DNA of 64,000 bases from Acidobacterium sp. S8 (GCF_009765985.1 NZ_LMUM01000002.1:1-64000), one strand, 5' to 3'. Shown: positions 36,066 to 45,754, numbered from the stretch's first letter. The notes: generated by a model not told the origin, from the sequence alone. Made by a program: numbers and translations.

Positions 36066-36966
36066 ATCGCTGATCGATCTCCTCGCGCGTCAATGCCTGC
36101 AGACGTTCCGTGCCAAAGCGCTCCACTGCAAATGATCCCATCACGCCGCCGTAGAACATTGCCCGCTTGAACGCCGCCGGTGTGACATCTTTCTGCGATG
36201 CAAGATAACCAAAAAAGCCACCGGCAAATGAATCGCCCGCACCCGTCGGATCTACGACCTCGCTCAGCGGCAGCGCAGGCGCGCGGAACGGCACCGAAAC
36301 ACTCTTCGTCTCTCCCGGAAACATCCGATCGCTGAAGAATGCCGTCGCGCCATACTCTCCATGCTTTACCACCAGGCTCTTCGGCCCCGACGACAAGATT
36401 TTCTCCGCAGCCCGTACCAGGTTCGCGTCCTTCGCCAGCAACTTTGCTTCGCCGTCATTGATCAGCAAACCATCCAACCCCTTCAGGACCTTCTCCAGAT
36501 TCTCCCGATGATCGTTGATCCAGTAATTCATCGTGTCGCCGCACACCAGCCGAACACGCGGCATCTGGCTGCGAACATTCGCCTGCAGAACAGGATCGAT
36601 ATTCGCCAGAAAAAGGAACTCTGAATCGGCGTAATCCGCAGGAATTTTCGGCGAAAACGTCTCAAATACATTCAACTGTGTCTCGTGCGTCTGCGCCTCG
36701 TTCAGATTCTGCAAATATGACCCGCGCCAGAAGAAGCTCTTACCTGAGCGATGCTCGATGCCGCGTGTATCCACTCCGCGCCGCTTCAACACATTCTCTT
36801 CTTCTGAGGTGAAGTCCTCGCCCACCACGGCGATCACGCGTACATCGGTAAAGTAGCTCGCAGCCAGGGAGAAATACGTCGCCGCTCCGCCCAGGCAGCG
36901 CTCTGCCTTGCCCGAAGGCGTCTCAATGCTGTCGAACGCAACACTTCCCACCACCAGAATCGCCAT
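36031..36966 (-). CDS. PfkB-family sugar or nucleoside kinase
   Basis: A 311-residue ribokinase-fold kinase. The N-terminal motif is CLGGAATYFSLAAS, and the C-terminal signature is DPTGAGDSFAGGFFGYL with the catalytic Asp in GAGDS. The substrate is not readable; adenosine, ribose or fructose-like sugars are usual in the family. It is 13 bp downstream of MTA phosphorylase on the same strand, which would fit a role with 5-methylthioribose-like or adenosine salvage products, an inference. Confidence 0.85.
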   Translation of the reverse strand: MAILVVGSVAFDSIETPSGKAERCLGGAATYFSLAASYFTDVRVIAVVGEDFTSEEENVLKRRGVDTRGIEHRSGKSFFWRGSYLQNLNEAQTHETQLNVFETFSPKIPADYADSEFLFLANIDPVLQANVRSQMPRVRLVCGDTMNYWINDHRENLEKVLKGLDGLLINDGEAKLLAKDANLVRAAEKILSSGPKSLVVKHGEYGATAFFSDRMFPGETKSVSVPFRAPALPLSEVVDPTGAGDSFAGGFFGYLASQKDVTPAAFKRAMFYGGVMGSFAVERFGTERLQALTREEIDQRFGLFRELSHLD

Positions 36967-36979
36967 GTTTTTCCTGTCT

Positions 36980-37858
36980 CTACTTATTGAGATATTTACC
37001 GATCAGCAGATCGAGCTTTTCTTTTGTTTCTGCCGGAATGGCAGCTGGATTCGTGAGAATCGCATACTGTAGCGCCGATGCGCAGGCACAAGTGCGCTCC
37101 TTTGGCATCGCAGCCACGGCAGCGCGCACCACCTTCGCTGCATTCGCCGCATTCTGGTTCAGAACGGCAACAATCTGCTCCACTGTTACATCGTCATGGC
37201 CTTCGTGCCAGCAGTCGTAATCTGTCACCATCGCCATTGTCGCGTAGCAAATCTCCGCCTCGCGAGCCAGTTTCGCTTCCTGCAGATTGGTCATGCCAAT
37301 TACGTCCGCGCCCCAGCTGCGATACAGGTTCGACTCAGCCCGCGTCGAAAACTGCGGCCCTTCCATGCACACATACGTCCCGCCAGCCTTGCCCACAACT
37401 TTTGAGGCAGAACAGCTGTCGAAGATTGCATTCGCCACGGTCGCACATACAGGATCGCCAAAAGCAACATGTCCAACAATGCCATTGCCGAAGAAGGTCG
37501 ATGCACGGTGGAAAGTGCGGTCTATAAATTGATCGGGAACGACGAAATCCGTCGGCTTATGCTCTTCCTTGAGCGATCCAACTGCTGACACCGACAGAAT
37601 TCGCTCCACGCCCAGTTTCTTCATTGCGTAGATATTTGCGCGAAAATTCAGCTCTGACGGCAGTAGCTTGTGTCCCCGCCCGTGCCGCGCCAAAAAGACC
37701 ACTTTCCGCCCTTCCAGATCGCCCAGCACAAAGGCGTCGCTGGGCTCGCCAAATGGCGTCTCAATGCGCTCTTCACGCGTATTGGTCAGCCCAGGCATGG
37801 CATAAAGTCCACTGCCCCCGATGATTCCAATCTCTGCTTGCTGCAAACCAAACTCCAT
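36980..37858 (-). CDS. mtnP: S-methyl-5'-thioadenosine phosphorylase
   Basis: A 292-residue purine nucleoside phosphorylase family II member. It has the phosphate-binding [10 protein letters not shown] and RHGRGH, the [17 protein letters not shown] segment, and [13 protein letters not shown] in the substrate pocket. It cleaves methylthioadenosine from polyamine or homoserine-lactone synthesis to adenine and methylthioribose-1-phosphate. A downstream kinase gene is probably co-transcribed. Confidence 0.92.
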   Translation of the reverse strand: MEFGLQQAEIGIIGGSGLYAMPGLTNTREERIETPFGEPSDAFVLGDLEGRKVVFLARHGRGHKLLPSELNFRANIYAMKKLGVERILSVSAVGSLKEEHKPTDFVVPDQFIDRTFHRASTFFGNGIVGHVAFGDPVCATVANAIFDSCSASKVVGKAGGTYVCMEGPQFSTRAESNLYRSWGADVIGMTNLQEAKLAREAEICYATMAMVTDYDCWHEGHDDVTVEQIVAVLNQNAANAAKVVRAAVAAMPKERTCACASALQYAILTNPAAIPAETKEKLDLLIGKYLNK

Positions 37859-37909
37859 CGCATCTTCCGCGCCCGGAAGATTCTTAGGATGAAAAACAAT
37901 GCGAAGAAT

Positions 37910-39454
37910 TCAGTATAAATGCGGCGCTGCAGCCCGCATCAGGCCGCAGCCGGAAAAGAAGTGCACCATGCTCGCGCTTAACTCATGGGTTTCTCCCTTT
38001 GGTGCATGCCATGCCAGCTTCGCCGCCTGGCTGTCGTCGTCACTTCCCTGCGCGCCCATCACAAGAAATGCCAGCTTGCGCGCCGTCGTCAGATCGAAAC
38101 TCTCACTCACAAACACCATCCGGCCGCTCGTTGTCAGCACAACCTGCCCTTCGTTGGTGTTATAAATCTGCTCGGTTCTGTCCGCTTCGTCATTGTTGTC
38201 GCGCGTTACGTTGGAATACTTTTTACCCAGCTCATCGGCATACAGTTTCGTAAATACCTGGGCCGCCTCCGGCGACTTCCACTGCGACAGGTAAAAGAGT
38301 CCCACCGAAGCTGTCGAATCCTTCTCGGCTTCCGTCTTAGCCTGCTTGCGCTGCACCGCATAATAGATTCCGCCGTCCCACGCCGGAGTCAGCGCCTGCG
38401 ATACCTGTTGTCCTCCGAATAGTTCCGTCAGCATCCGCACGTCCAGCTCGCCCATCACGCCGATGTCGTAAGGCTCATAATTCGCATCCAGCAGGGGATG
38501 CACATCCGGCATCTGCAGCACTGGCACCTTGTGCTTCCGCATGTACGCGCGCGGATTCATAATCTCGAAACTCGAAGCCGGCGGCCGATCCAGCACACCG
38601 GCAAAAGCGCCCGTCTGCCCCTGATCCTTCAATACCGTCTGCTCAAACTTCAGCCCGTCCTGGTAGGGAAACAGCAGCGACTCCTTCAGCACCAGCGGAG
38701 CCCGCGCCAATACCGGTGAATCCGACGTGTCATCCGCATCCGCTAAATTATCCACAACATCCGGTGCCGTCAGCAGGCTCTTACCGGATGGAGCCAGCGC
38801 ATAATCAAGATAGACGGCCATCGCCTGGCCTTCCAACACGGCCTCGCGCGCCGTATCTACCTCATCCGTCTGGATATGCTCGTTATCCTGCTTCACATTG
38901 TGTGACAGTTCTTCGCTCGTCCCGTCTTCCCACTTATCCAGGTCCACATGCTGGTCCTGCAAAGCGTGTGTCAATTCATGCGCCAGGACCGGCTTTTGGG
39001 TATCCGGAGTAGCCCAGTCCAACAGGTTCACTGTCTTCGTCTTGCTGTCGTAATAGGCTTCAATCTGCTCCTTCAGGAGTTGAAGCAAAAAAGGTCGCAG
39101 CTGAAAATCCCGATCCAGCAAGCCAAACTTCTTCAGCACAATCTCCGACCGCTCCATGCGCTTGGCGTCCTTGTCATCATTCATCTTCTCGACAAGATAT
39201 TTCTCCACCGCCTCGCGGGTCGTCAGCTTGCGTTTCACTTCACGCTTAATCGGCAGTTTGCTGTCGTCAGAGGCAAATTTCAAAATCACGCCAACCGAGT
39301 TAAACAACTCTTTCGCCTGGGCGGGTGTAATGCGTGTAGCCGGTGGCGTTGTCTTCGGAAGGTTGGTGTCGGCAGGCGTTTGCGCGGCACCTGCTCCTAC
39401 GACCGCCACCAGGACCAGGGCTAAATGCTTTATCTTCTTCATCTCAAACGTCAT
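37910..39454 (-). CDS. secreted HExxH protein of unknown function
   Basis: A protein of about 514 residues with a signal peptide (KHLALVLVAVVGAGAAQT). Central HELTHALQDQHVDLDKW is a zincin-type HExxH site, and a downstream EAVLEGQAMAVYLDYAL contains a Glu that could be the third metal ligand. The remainder is soluble with no recognised family name. The start at ATG 39454 has a GGAG six bases upstream. It is probably a periplasmic zinc peptidase, but activity is inferred only from the motif. It is divergent from ygfZ by 44 bp. Confidence 0.75.
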   Translation of the reverse strand: MTFEMKKIKHLALVLVAVVGAGAAQTPADTNLPKTTPPATRITPAQAKELFNSVGVILKFASDDSKLPIKREVKRKLTTREAVEKYLVEKMNDDKDAKRMERSEIVLKKFGLLDRDFQLRPFLLQLLKEQIEAYYDSKTKTVNLLDWATPDTQKPVLAHELTHALQDQHVDLDKWEDGTSEELSHNVKQDNEHIQTDEVDTAREAVLEGQAMAVYLDYALAPSGKSLLTAPDVVDNLADADDTSDSPVLARAPLVLKESLLFPYQDGLKFEQTVLKDQGQTGAFAGVLDRPPASSFEIMNPRAYMRKHKVPVLQMPDVHPLLDANYEPYDIGVMGELDVRMLTELFGGQQVSQALTPAWDGGIYYAVQRKQAKTEAEKDSTASVGLFYLSQWKSPEAAQVFTKLYADELGKKYSNVTRDNNDEADRTEQIYNTNEGQVVLTTSGRMVFVSESFDLTTARKLAFLVMGAQGSDDDSQAAKLAWHAPKGETHELSASMVHFFSGCGLMRAAAPHLY

Positions 39455-39498
39455 TTTCATCTCCAGCCCAGTTCCGTCTGGAAAGCTATAATTTCCTT

Positions 39499-40578
39499 AT
39501 GAGCGAAATGCCGCAAGTTGCCGAGTCCGGACTCACGCCGCTGGCTGCCCTGGCGCCCGCATCTGACCTTCAGATGCACCTCGGACGGATTACGCCTCGC
39601 GCCTTCGCCGGCATCGAATCCGAATTTGCCTCGCTCGTCCATTCCTCTGCCGTGTATGACCTCGGATATTTCACCCGCATCCGCGTTACCGGAGAAGACC
39701 GCGTCCGCTGGCTGAACGGCATGGTCACCAATACAGTGCAGTCGCTTCCCCAGGGTTACGGCAACTATACCCTGATTCTGAACGCGCAGGGCCGTATTCA
39801 GGGGGATGGCTACATCTTCCGCGCTTCTGATGATCTGCTCCTTGAAACCGACCGCTCCCAGGCCGCTCGTCTTATCAGCCACCTTGACCACTTCATCATC
39901 ATGGACGACGTGGAGCTACACGAATTAGACGCAGAACACACCATTCTTGGCTTGGCCGGTCCGCAAGCACCCGAAACTCTTAGCTCACTCGGGCTGCCTG
40001 TTCTGGAAATGCTGGCCTTCGCAGAGGCCACCTTACAGGAAATTCCCCTGATCATCGTTCGGGCCTACGGCGTTCTTGTGCCGCGCTTCGAGTTGTGGCT
40101 TGCCGCCGAACACGTCGCAGAAGCCTGGCGCATGCTCACCGAAGCCGGAGCCAAACCCGTCGGCTTTCAGGCGCTTGAGTCTCTTCGCATCCTCGAGGGC
40201 ACGCCTCGTTATGGCGTCGATATAAGTGACCGCTACCTGCCCCAAGAGGTGAGCCAGGACCGCGCCTTGAACTTCAACAAGGGTTGCTATCTCGGGCAGG
40301 AGATCGTTGAGCGCATCCGTTCGCGCGCCACCGTGCACCGCACCCTGCGCCGGTTCGAACTTATCGGCGCGAAACCCGCTCCCGGCGCTGAATTGATCGC
40401 CGAAGGCGACGACAAACCAATCGGCGAAATCACTAGTGTCGCCCACTACGCGCTGCCCGGTCTCACCCGCACCTTCGCCCTCGGAATGGTGCGCGTCGAA
40501 GCCCTGGAGCGTAAAGCCAGCATGATTTACCCGGGAGGCAAAGCGATTCCGCTCGACGCACCTCCCGTATTGCCCTGA
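39499..40578 (+). CDS. ygfZ: YgfZ/GcvT-type folate-binding protein
   Basis: A protein of 359 residues related to aminomethyltransferase GcvT. The family signature KGCYLGQEIVERI, with the Cys required in YgfZ, is present in the second half. YgfZ proteins use tetrahydrofolate in the assembly or repair of certain iron-sulfur enzymes. The start ATG at 39499 was chosen because upstream codons run into the divergent gene. It is followed 12 bp later by the DUF1844 gene. Confidence 0.88.
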   Translation: MSEMPQVAESGLTPLAALAPASDLQMHLGRITPRAFAGIESEFASLVHSSAVYDLGYFTRIRVTGEDRVRWLNGMVTNTVQSLPQGYGNYTLILNAQGRIQGDGYIFRASDDLLLETDRSQAARLISHLDHFIIMDDVELHELDAEHTILGLAGPQAPETLSSLGLPVLEMLAFAEATLQEIPLIIVRAYGVLVPRFELWLAAEHVAEAWRMLTEAGAKPVGFQALESLRILEGTPRYGVDISDRYLPQEVSQDRALNFNKGCYLGQEIVERIRSRATVHRTLRRFELIGAKPAPGAELIAEGDDKPIGEITSVAHYALPGLTRTFALGMVRVEALERKASMIYPGGKAIPLDAPPVLP

Positions 40579-40590
40579 CGAGAAGAGACT

Positions 40591-41187
40591 ATGGACGAAA
40601 AACCACCTGAATTTACCGTGACCGACCGCCGCAAGTTCACCATCGAGGGAGATCCCCGCGAAGAAGCTGCAAGCTCCAAGCAGGAAGAATCTGCACGCGC
40701 AACCGACTCCTCCGCTCGCGTCATCACCATGCCTTCCCCGAAGCAGGAGGATGCGAAGCCGGTAGAAAAAGTGCAGCAGGCTCCGGTTGAAGAACTGCCT
40801 GTCGGCCCGTCAGCCGCAGAACATGCCGAGCAACATGCCGCCTACCAGCAATCGTCACGCGAGATCGACGACCTGCTGCGCCACGCCAATCCCGGCGTTG
40901 AGGCAACACCAGACACCACCTTCGAACACCTCGTCCAGTCCATTTATCTCTCCGCCGTCATGGCCATGGGTGCAGGCACGGAGGAAGGACAGCAGCCACG
41001 CATTGATATCGTCGGGGCGCGCCAGAGCATCGAGATGCTGTCCATTCTGTATGAGAAAACTAAAGGCAACCTGACCGATAAGGAACAGCGGCTATTGCAA
41101 AACGCACTCTTCGATCTCCGTATGATGTTCGTCGAGATCACCAACGCCATCGCCAAATCAGCCCAGCAGCCACCACCAAAGAAATAA
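40591..41187 (+). CDS. DUF1844 protein
   Basis: A 198-residue soluble protein. The first 110 residues are charged and low in complexity; the C-terminal domain (TFEHLVQSIYLSAVMAMG to ALFDLRMMFVEITNAIAK) is typical of DUF1844, common in Acidobacteria. Its function is unknown. It probably shares a transcript with ygfZ. Confidence 0.82.
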   Translation: MDEKPPEFTVTDRRKFTIEGDPREEAASSKQEESARATDSSARVITMPSPKQEDAKPVEKVQQAPVEELPVGPSAAEHAEQHAAYQQSSREIDDLLRHANPGVEATPDTTFEHLVQSIYLSAVMAMGAGTEEGQQPRIDIVGARQSIEMLSILYEKTKGNLTDKEQRLLQNALFDLRMMFVEITNAIAKSAQQPPPKK

Positions 41188-41227
41188 CAGGAAACGCTAT
41201 CCCGTTTAGCAACAGCGATACAGTTCG

Positions 41228-41303
41228 TCATCCTGAGCGGAGCGTGAATCGCACCGTCTAACGACCTGCGGGTATCCCGTCCTTTGCGAAGCAAAGAACG
41301 GGA
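41228..41303. repeat. dispersed CTGAGCG repeat plus hairpin
   Basis: Starts with CATCCTGAGCGGAGCG, the same block found elsewhere in intergenic positions and within nrdJ. It is followed by an imperfect hairpin ATCCCGT...CTTTGC-GAA-GCAAAG...CGGGAT (41273-41303). It lies between the DUF1844 and MBL genes and may act as a terminator. Confidence 0.5.
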
Positions 41304-41323
41304 TCATGACTCAATAAAACAAA

Positions 41324-42103
41324 ATGCAGGCGACTCTTACTATCCTCGGCAGTGGCACCTCCATGGGCGTCCCCACGCTCGGATGCGAATGCCACGTCTG
41401 CACCTCCCCTGATCCGCGCGACCGCCGCCTGCGTACATCCGCCGCCATCCAATGGGAAGACCATTGCGTCCTCATCGACACCGGCCCTGACTTCCGCGAA
41501 CAGGTTCTGCGCGAAAAAATTCGCCACATCGACGCCGTCCTCTACACCCACTCCCACGCTGACCACATCCTCGGCCTCGACGACTTGCGCCCCCTCACTT
41601 TTCATCATCCCGACGGCTACTTGCCACTTTATGCCGACGAATCCAGCGCCACTATCATCGAGAGAATCTTCGACTATACTTTCTCGACCGAATCGAAATA
41701 CCCGACTCGCGCCCGCGTCCGCATGCACCGTCTCGAAGGCCAGGAGTCCGTCACCATTCACGGAGCCACTTTCCAGCGCGTGCCCCTCATCCACGGCGAG
41801 CAAGAGGTGGCAGGCTTCCGCTTCGGGAACGCTGCCTATCTCACCGACATGAACATCATTCCCGACGCCAGCCTGCCTCTGCTGCAAAACCTCGACGTCC
41901 TCATCATTGACGCGTTGCGCAAAAGGCCGCATCCCAGCCACGCCAATGTCGATCAGGCTCTTCATTGGATCGAACGCCTGCAACCGCGCCGCGCCTGGTT
42001 CACTCACATCTCGCACGACCTCCACCACGCCGACACCGAAAGCGAGCTGCCGCCCCTTATCCGCCTCGCCTACGATGGGCTGCGCATCCCGATCGAGCTA
42101 TAA
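41324..42103 (+). CDS. PhnP-like metallo-beta-lactamase-fold hydrolase
   Basis: A 259-residue MBL-fold protein. N-terminal SGTSMGVPTLGCECHVC holds a Cys-rich zinc site like that of PhnP, followed by the metal-binding THSHADHILGLDD and further His residues (HGEQE, SHDLHHAD). PhnP is a cyclic phosphate phosphodiesterase, but many relatives act on other phosphoesters. The stop is 2 bp before ribF, suggesting an operon. Confidence 0.85.
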   Translation: MQATLTILGSGTSMGVPTLGCECHVCTSPDPRDRRLRTSAAIQWEDHCVLIDTGPDFREQVLREKIRHIDAVLYTHSHADHILGLDDLRPLTFHHPDGYLPLYADESSATIIERIFDYTFSTESKYPTRARVRMHRLEGQESVTIHGATFQRVPLIHGEQEVAGFRFGNAAYLTDMNIIPDASLPLLQNLDVLIIDALRKRPHPSHANVDQALHWIERLQPRRAWFTHISHDLHHADTESELPPLIRLAYDGLRIPIEL

Positions 42104-42105
42104 CC

Positions 42106-43065
42106 ATGCAAGTTTTCCGTGCTCTCGATGAAGTCCCCGCCAGCTACGGCCCCACCGTCATCGCCATCGGCAACTTTGACGGAGTCCATTGCGGTCACCG
42201 CTGGATCATCGAACACGCCCGCAACCACGCCAGTGCCCTCGGCGCAAAGTGCATCGCTGTCACCTTCGATCCGCATCCTGTCCGCATCCTGCGCCCCGAT
42301 GTCGCGCCTAAGCTCATCACCCCCATGCCTGAGCGCCTGCGCCTGCTCGCAGAAACCGGCCTCGACGCTACGGTCATTCTGCCTTTCACCGAAGAGTTTT
42401 CCCACATGGCAGCCGAAACGTTTGCACGTGAGGTGCTCCATGACGGCCTGCATGCCGCAGAGGTTCACGAAGGCGATACCTTCCGCTTCGGATACCAGGC
42501 GCAGGCCGGAATTAAGGAACTCGGAGAGCTGGGCAGACAACTCGGATTCACCGTGGCGGCCCACCACACCCGCACCGTGCGCGGCATGCCAGTCTCAAGC
42601 AGCCAGATACGCCAGCGCATCGCCGGCGGAGAGATGACCGCCGCCCGGGCTCTGCTCGGACGCCCATTTTCCATCCTCTCCACCCCGGCGAAAGGCCGCG
42701 GCATCGGCACCCGTCTCACCGTGCCCACCATCAACCTCGCGCCTTATAGCGAACTGCTCCCCGCCAATGGCATCTATGTCACGCGTATCCGGATCGGCGA
42801 TCACCCCGGCGCGCCCATCTTCAATGCCGTCACCAACGCCGGCAACCGTCCTACCTTCGGCGAGGATTCCTTCGCCGTCGAGTCCTATCTCTTCGACTAT
42901 CAACCTATCGATCTCACGGATGAAACTCCGCTCGAACTTACCTTCCTCAAGCGCCTCCGCTCAGAGCAGCGCTTTCCTTCGCCCGAAACCCTGAAAGCCC
43001 AGATCCTGCGCGACGCCGCCTATGCGCTGCGCTACTTCCATCTCGCGCGGTTGCTCTCCAGGTAA
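42106..43065 (+). CDS. ribF: bifunctional riboflavin kinase/FMN adenylyltransferase
   Basis: A 319-residue RibF. It has an N-terminal adenylyltransferase domain with IGNFDGVHCGHRWII (GxxHxGH) and SSSQIRQRIAGGEMTAARALLGRPF, and a C-terminal kinase domain with KGRGIGTRLTVPTINL and NAVTNAGNRPTFG. It makes FMN and FAD from riboflavin and ATP. The ATG at 42106 gives the conserved N-terminus; upstream codons overlap the MBL gene and are not used. Confidence 0.95.
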   Translation: MQVFRALDEVPASYGPTVIAIGNFDGVHCGHRWIIEHARNHASALGAKCIAVTFDPHPVRILRPDVAPKLITPMPERLRLLAETGLDATVILPFTEEFSHMAAETFAREVLHDGLHAAEVHEGDTFRFGYQAQAGIKELGELGRQLGFTVAAHHTRTVRGMPVSSSQIRQRIAGGEMTAARALLGRPFSILSTPAKGRGIGTRLTVPTINLAPYSELLPANGIYVTRIRIGDHPGAPIFNAVTNAGNRPTFGEDSFAVESYLFDYQPIDLTDETPLELTFLKRLRSEQRFPSPETLKAQILRDAAYALRYFHLARLLSR

Positions 43066-43151
43066 ACAGCAGCACTTGCCAATTCTCCTTCGGCGTTATT
43101 AATCTTTCTGCTGTTTTGCAAAGGCCCTCTGGGCCTTCATAGGACACCCCC

Positions 43152-43862
43152 ATGCTCAGGACCATCCTCGTCCGTGCCACTCTTCTGATCGTCTTCTTCG
43201 CCGCCTTCACTCCGGCTCACGCCCAACAGACCGACATCAAACGCTACGAAATCTATTCCGGCTTCACCTATTTCGAAACGCCGACCTTCAACCTTGCCGA
43301 GCGCGGCTATCACCTCCAGGCCGGATACAACGCCAGGCGCTGGATGGGGATCGGCTTCGACTACTCCATCGTCACCGGGCACAATTCCCTCACCCCGAAT
43401 CTCCTCACCACTCCGCTGCAGACGCAGATCGACGGCCTGCTGGCGCTGCTGAAGGCCGAAGGCGTCATCCCACCCAGCTACCAGCTCGCGGTTCCAACCG
43501 ACAACACCACAGAGACCTACGCCGCCGGGCCACAGCTGGTTATCCGCCACTACATTCCCGTCACCATCTTCGTGCGGCCCTCGATCGGCGCCATCCACGA
43601 AACCGCCACGCCGCGCCCGACCGATCCGGTCGCGACCGCCATCGTCGCGGAGCTCGCGCCATCCGGGAAAAAGACCGACTGGACTGGGTTCTATGGATTC
43701 GGCGGAGGGTTTGACTGGAATGTTACGCCGCACTTTGGGCTGCGGGCGCAGGCCGATTTCGTCCACAATCATCTCTTCGACGATCTGCTCAAGGACGGCC
43801 GCTGGACGACCCGCGCCTCTATCGGCCCGGTCTTCCATTTCGGAAAGAACATAACGAAATAG
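43152..43862 (+). CDS. outer-membrane beta-barrel protein
   Basis: A 236-residue protein with a signal peptide ending in AHAQQ and alternating amphipathic strands (YEIYSGFTYFETPTF, YHLQAGYNARRWMGIGFDY, FGGGFDWNVTPHFGLRAQADF), ending in an aromatic/charged strand (ASIGPVFHFGKNITK). This is the OmpA/porin-like single barrel of about eight strands common in Acidobacteria. The function is unknown. A hairpin terminator overlaps its stop codon. Confidence 0.75.
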   Translation: MLRTILVRATLLIVFFAAFTPAHAQQTDIKRYEIYSGFTYFETPTFNLAERGYHLQAGYNARRWMGIGFDYSIVTGHNSLTPNLLTTPLQTQIDGLLALLKAEGVIPPSYQLAVPTDNTTETYAAGPQLVIRHYIPVTIFVRPSIGAIHETATPRPTDPVATAIVAELAPSGKKTDWTGFYGFGGGFDWNVTPHFGLRAQADFVHNHLFDDLLKDGRWTTRASIGPVFHFGKNITK

Positions 43863-43886
43863 GAGATGTGCGAGTACACATCTCCT
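43861..43886 (+). terminator. terminator after the beta-barrel gene
   Basis: A 10-bp stem AGGAGATGTG / CACATCTCCT with a 6-nt loop, beginning within the stop codon and followed by ATTCATT. It lies between convergent genes and could act in both directions. A CATTCTGAGCG block, part of the dispersed repeat, follows at about 43910. Confidence 0.55.
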
Positions 43887-43931
43887 ATTCATTCAGCGTA
43901 AATATGCGGTCATTCTGAGCGCAGAATCGTC

Positions 43932-44786
43932 CTACCCAACCTTCTTCTTCCGCGAAACAGACTTTGCCGCTGCTGGAGCGGTCTCCCGCTGGGGAGCCTT
44001 CTTGCCCGCGGCTTCCTGCTCTTCCATGCTCTTCTTGAGCGCGTCCATCAGGTTGATCACCGGAGCCAGCCGTCTCTTCGGCTGCTTGTCGGACTTCGGA
44101 GCAAGTCCGGCTTCCTTCGTCTCGATCAGCGCCTCGACCCGCGTCTGATATTCGTCCTTGTACTGTTCCGGATCGAACTTCTCGGTAAGCTGCTTCATGA
44201 ACTGCTCCGCCAGATCGATCTCGGCCTTCTGCAGCTTCAGATCCTCATCGCCCTGACCGTATTCGGCAATCTCGCGTACTTCTGCCGGATAGTACAACGT
44301 ATGCAGAATCAGACCCTTATCATAAGGACGGATGAGCACAACCTGTTCCCGCTGATGCAGCGTCAGCTTGGCGATAGCGGCCAGCTTCAGGCTCTCCATG
44401 CCCTTCAGGATCAGCGAATAAGCGCGACGGCCCGGATCTTCCGCGACGGTGAAGTAAGAGGTCTGGTAGTAGATCGGATCTACATCGTCCTGCTTTACGA
44501 ATTGCAGGATATCCATGGACTCCGACGATTCGGCCTCGAGTCCCTTCAGCTCGTCTTCGGTCACCTGGACATAGGTGTCCTTGTCCACCGCATAGCCCTT
44601 GGCAATCTCACTGCGTTCGACCACGCGCTCGCAGTGCGGGCAGAAGAGCTGCTGCTTCACGCGGGTTCCGCATTCCCTGTGAATCTGGTTGAAGCTCACA
44701 TGCTGCTCGCGAGCCGCCACAAAGAGGCGAATGGGCACTGAAATCAAACCAAAGGAAACATAGCCTTTCCAAACCGTCGACGCCAT
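43932..44786 (-). CDS. ku: Ku protein (non-homologous end joining), copy 1
   Basis: A 284-residue bacterial Ku. The N-terminus ASTVWKGYVSFGLISVPIRL and KGYAVDKDTYVQV are typical, as are EQYKDEYQTRVEALIE and a basic C-terminal tail. Four cysteines occur early (REC, FCPHC), which the second Ku in this window lacks. Ku dimers hold broken DNA ends for ligation by LigD; no ligD is in this window. It follows a small zinc-motif gene 227 bp upstream, with nothing recognised between. Confidence 0.93.
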   Translation of the reverse strand: MASTVWKGYVSFGLISVPIRLFVAAREQHVSFNQIHRECGTRVKQQLFCPHCERVVERSEIAKGYAVDKDTYVQVTEDELKGLEAESSESMDILQFVKQDDVDPIYYQTSYFTVAEDPGRRAYSLILKGMESLKLAAIAKLTLHQREQVVLIRPYDKGLILHTLYYPAEVREIAEYGQGDEDLKLQKAEIDLAEQFMKQLTEKFDPEQYKDEYQTRVEALIETKEAGLAPKSDKQPKRRLAPVINLMDALKKSMEEQEAAGKKAPQRETAPAAAKSVSRKKKVG

Positions 44787-45013
44787 AGAGACAGACCTCT
44801 CCTCTAAAAAGAGTTGAGATGAAATTCTGCCAGAACAAAGTTCCCAAACACCAGTAAAAACTGCACAAAAATATGTGCTTTTACGGCACCAGGACCAAAA
44901 TTTACTGTCTTTTCGGGAAATTAACTGTCCGAAACGGGGGAGTTTCGGCCCATTTTCGTGCCATATGGAGCGCTATTTTTCGGCCTTATTAGGGCAGGCG
45001 CGCTTGACGGCTA

Positions 45014-45442
45014 TCAGGCTTCAACGAGGGGGCCGACTTCTTCGCCTTCGGGGGTGAGTTCGAGGGTGCGGACGGGATGCAGATTGCCGATGTCGTCGTA
45101 TTTGCTGCAGTTGGCGGAGGCGATCTGGAGTCCGTAGAGCAGCAGGCTGGCGCGCTTGGTGTCGATCTGGTTAGCAGCGAGGGCGCGGAGAATGTCGGTA
45201 ATCACAAGCTGGATGGCGCTGCGGTCTTCGAGCATGGGCAGGGTGAGAGTCGTAGCGGCGGGAGCGGGTGCGGTGGCTCCGTTGGCGACGGCTTCGGCGG
45301 GCGTGATGGTGGATTGGCTGCGGCGAGTCTGAAGGTGAAAGTAGCAGAAGCGGTGTCCGCGGATGGCGATGGCTTCGCATTTTCTTCCGCTGGGACGAAC
45401 GTGCTGGCACTCGTAGTCACTGACGGTCTGTCTGGCAGGCAT
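45014..45442 (-). CDS. small protein with C-C-C-H zinc-like motif
   Basis: A 142-residue protein of unknown function. The first 36 residues hold C12, C22, C33 and H36 (CxxH spaced as in small zinc knuckles) in a basic context (GRKCEAIAIRGHRFCYFH). An Ala/Thr-rich linker follows, then a helical domain (LEDRSAIQLVITDILRALAANQIDTKRASLLLYGLQIASANC). Proteins with this N-terminus are common in Acidobacteria but have no assigned role. The leader contains two G-tract direct repeats. Confidence 0.65.
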   Translation of the reverse strand: MPARQTVSDYECQHVRPSGRKCEAIAIRGHRFCYFHLQTRRSQSTITPAEAVANGATAPAPAATTLTLPMLEDRSAIQLVITDILRALAANQIDTKRASLLLYGLQIASANCSKYDDIGNLHPVRTLELTPEGEEVGPLVEA

Positions 45443-45486
45443 GGGTATTCTCCCCCTCCCCCTGGGTGGGTGGGCTGGTTTTGTTT

Positions 45487-45588
45487 ATTTTCAACGGTTT
45501 ACGGGGGGATGATCCCCCGCTATGCTGCTGATTCTGCTTGGGTTAGGTCGGTTATAGTGTTTTCAATGACTTACGGAGGGTCCCCCGG
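45487..45588 (-). repeat. two G-tract direct repeats in the leader of the zinc-motif gene
   Basis: Two copies of a block reading TTTTCAAYGRYTTACGGRGGG on the plus strand (45487-45518 and 45560-45588), each followed by a CCCCC run that can fold back on the G-run (for example GGGGGA-TGA-TCCCCC). They lie upstream of the gene starting at 45442 and would be in its leader RNA or promoter. Confidence 0.5.
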
Positions 45589-45606
45589 TTTTCTCCTGGA
45601 AATGAA

Positions 45607-45630
45607 AAACGCCCGCGCTAGCGGGCGTTT
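45607..45630. terminator. bidirectional terminator
   Basis: A perfect 10-bp stem AAACGCCCGC / GCGGGCGTTT with a 4-nt loop; T-rich sequence follows on the plus strand (GTTTTCTCTC) and a T5 run on the minus strand. It separates the zinc-motif gene promoter region from the REP cluster. Confidence 0.7.
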
Positions 45631-45754
45631 GTTTTCTCTCTATTTCTATTTTAGCAGTTTGGGCGAAATAGACTGCCAAATTGTCCTCGATATTTACCTT
45701 TTAGAATGTGCGAGTTAGGAAATAATGAGGCTCAGGGGGCTTGACAGAAGAGGA

